From NCBI GenBank assembly GCA_002770955.1, contig PCUH01000072.1, positions 985 through 7,579 of the forward strand: 6,595 nucleotides of DNA. The letters are read 5' to 3'. The stretch comes from Flavobacteriales bacterium CG18_big_fil_WC_8_21_14_2_50_32_9 (lineage in GTDB: Bacteria > Bacteroidota > Bacteroidia > Flavobacteriales_E > Vicingaceae). Below, piece by piece: positions 5,603 to 6,595 of the stretch. Made by a program: the position numbers and the translations under genes. Within the stretch, counting starts at the first letter, position 1. The number at the start of each line of letters is the position of its first letter. The notes under the pieces are model-generated. The model saw nothing but the letters and a program-made list of their open reading frames with translations, made no database searches and had not been told where the DNA came from.

Positions 5603-6595
5603 TACTTCCTCGTGTAATCATGCACAAACTTACATAATTGTTTAACAGTTTCTTCTGATGTTCCAGGTAAAATACCGTGTCCTAAATTAAAAATATGACC
5701 AGATTTGCCTTTTACCGAATCTAAAATCTTTTTGGTTTTTGTTTCAATAATATCCCAATCGGCAAACAAAGCTGTTGGGTCTAAGTTTCCTTGAACGGCA
5801 ACTTCGTAATTTAAATTCGCCCAAGTTTTAGCCAAATCTGTTTTCCAATCTAACGAAATTACATCTGGTTTTGCTTTTCTTAAACTTGGTATTAAGTGAG
5901 CAGAATTAACTCCCATTGAAATTATTGGGGTTGTAGGATTTTTTTCTTTAATAATCTGAATCATTTTCTCTACATGTGGATAAACATATTCATTATAATC
6001 ATCAATATCCAACGCTCCTACCCAACTATCGAAAATTTGTACTACCATAGCACCGCTTTCAATCTGAAAGTTTAAATAATTTGCCATAACGGTACTTAAT
6101 TTATCCATTAACAAATGCCAAGCTTTTGTTTCATTGTACATAAAAGCCTTCATTTTTTCATAATTTTTGGATGGACCGCCTTCAATCATGTAACTAGCCA
6201 ATGTAAATGGTGCTCCCACAAAACCTATACAAGGCACATTTAATTGGGCTTTTAAAATGGTTAACGCTTTTCCAGTGTACCACATTTCCGTTGCAGGGTC
6301 AACCACTTTTAATTTTTCCACATCAGCAACCGTTTTTATGGGATTGTGAATTAATGGTCCGTACCCTTTTTTGTATTCAAAGCTAATTCCCATTGGTCCT
6401 AATGGAATTAATATATCTGAAAACACAATGGCAGAGTCAACCTCATAATTATTCACAGGAATCATAGTAACTTCAGCACTTATTTCAGGAATGGTGCTAA
6501 TTTCTATTAAACTGTATTTTTCTTTTATTACTCTATATTCTTTCTGGAATCGTCCTGCTTGTCGGGCTAACCAAATTGGCGTGTAATCTGTTTCT
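5602..6595 (-). CDS. hemE: Uroporphyrinogen decarboxylase, N-terminus cut by window edge
   Basis: HemE decarboxylates the four acetate side chains of uroporphyrinogen III to give coproporphyrinogen III in haem synthesis; it is a cofactor-free cytosolic TIM barrel. The frame is open from the stop at 5602 to base 6594 on the minus strand, giving 330 residues; about 10-15 N-terminal residues, including the start, lie outside. The Met at 6465 is internal, because the 43 codons before it encode the substrate-binding signature PIWLARQAGR. Counting from the edge, predicted active-site residues are present: Arg11 and Arg15 in RQAGR, Asp60 in FSDIL, Tyr135 in ASYMIEGGPSK, Ser190 in FDSWVGAL and His306 in NLGHGILPG. 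The usual Met in the signature (WxMRQAGR) is Ala here. Wording such as ASYMIEGGPSKNYEK and QIFDSWVGAL recalls Firmicutes HemE more than the flavobacterial type I remember. It is convergent with the methyltransferase and 29 bp away. Confidence 0.95.
   Translation of the reverse strand, partial: ETDYTPIWLARQAGRFQKEYRVIKEKYSLIEISTIPEISAEVTMIPVNNYEVDSAIVFSDILIPLGPMGISFEYKKGYGPLIHNPIKTVADVEKLKVVDPATEMWYTGKALTILKAQLNVPCIGFVGAPFTLASYMIEGGPSKNYEKMKAFMYNETKAWHLLMDKLSTVMANYLNFQIESGAMVVQIFDSWVGALDIDDYNEYVYPHVEKMIQIIKEKNPTTPIISMGVNSAHLIPSLRKAKPDVISLDWKTDLAKTWANLNYEVAVQGNLDPTALFADWDIIETKTKKILDSVKGKSGHIFNLGHGILPGTSEETVKQLCKFVHDYTRK

Noticed and set aside
5602..6465. hemE read as a complete 287-residue gene starting at the Met at 6465
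   Set aside because: The same frame continues upstream without a stop to the window edge and encodes the essential RQAGR signature, so the true start lies outside.

Overview
The window looks like chromosomal sequence from a member of the Bacteroidota, most likely near the Flavobacteriales. The evidence is AT-rich DNA, a fused OlsA/OlsB-type acyltransferase of the kind common in that phylum, a MutS with a Bacteroidota-like N-terminus, an adjacent small SAM methyltransferase that resembles flavobacterial proteins, and starts that mostly lack a Shine-Dalgarno sequence. The phylum call is fairly secure. The order is an inference made from memory of family sequences.

Layout: (1) 64-1866 (+) is a complete 600-residue bifunctional acyltransferase, predicted to make an acylated amino-acid lipid (ornithine or glycine lipid) of the envelope. 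(2) 1867-2222 is a 356-bp gene-free stretch and the most unusual part of the window. It holds five short, mostly perfect palindromes, four of them centred about 30 bp apart. An 8-bp inverted repeat lies near the two ends of this cluster. Further on are a 9-codon mini-ORF, a 12-bp perfect hairpin whose right arm can also pair with a third copy of the same heptamer, and a candidate Bacteroidota promoter -7 element. (3) 2223-4838 (+) is mutS, the mismatch-recognition ATPase, most plausibly starting at a TTG. (4) 4835-5572 (+) is a class I SAM-dependent methyltransferase of unknown substrate that overlaps the mutS stop by ATGA and so is probably co-transcribed and translationally coupled. (5) 5602-6595 (-) is hemE, uroporphyrinogen decarboxylase, convergent with the methyltransferase and cut by the right window edge before its start codon. 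Two hairpins sit around the convergent stops.

The genes do not form one pathway: they cover membrane lipid synthesis, DNA mismatch repair with an uncharacterised methyltransferase, and haem synthesis. No phage genes, transposase, CRISPR array, tRNA or rRNA was seen. I do not see a convincing new multi-gene system. The item most worth following up is the palindrome array at 1868-2046, which resembles a REP-like or MITE-like non-coding element, followed by the alternative-hairpin region just upstream of mutS.
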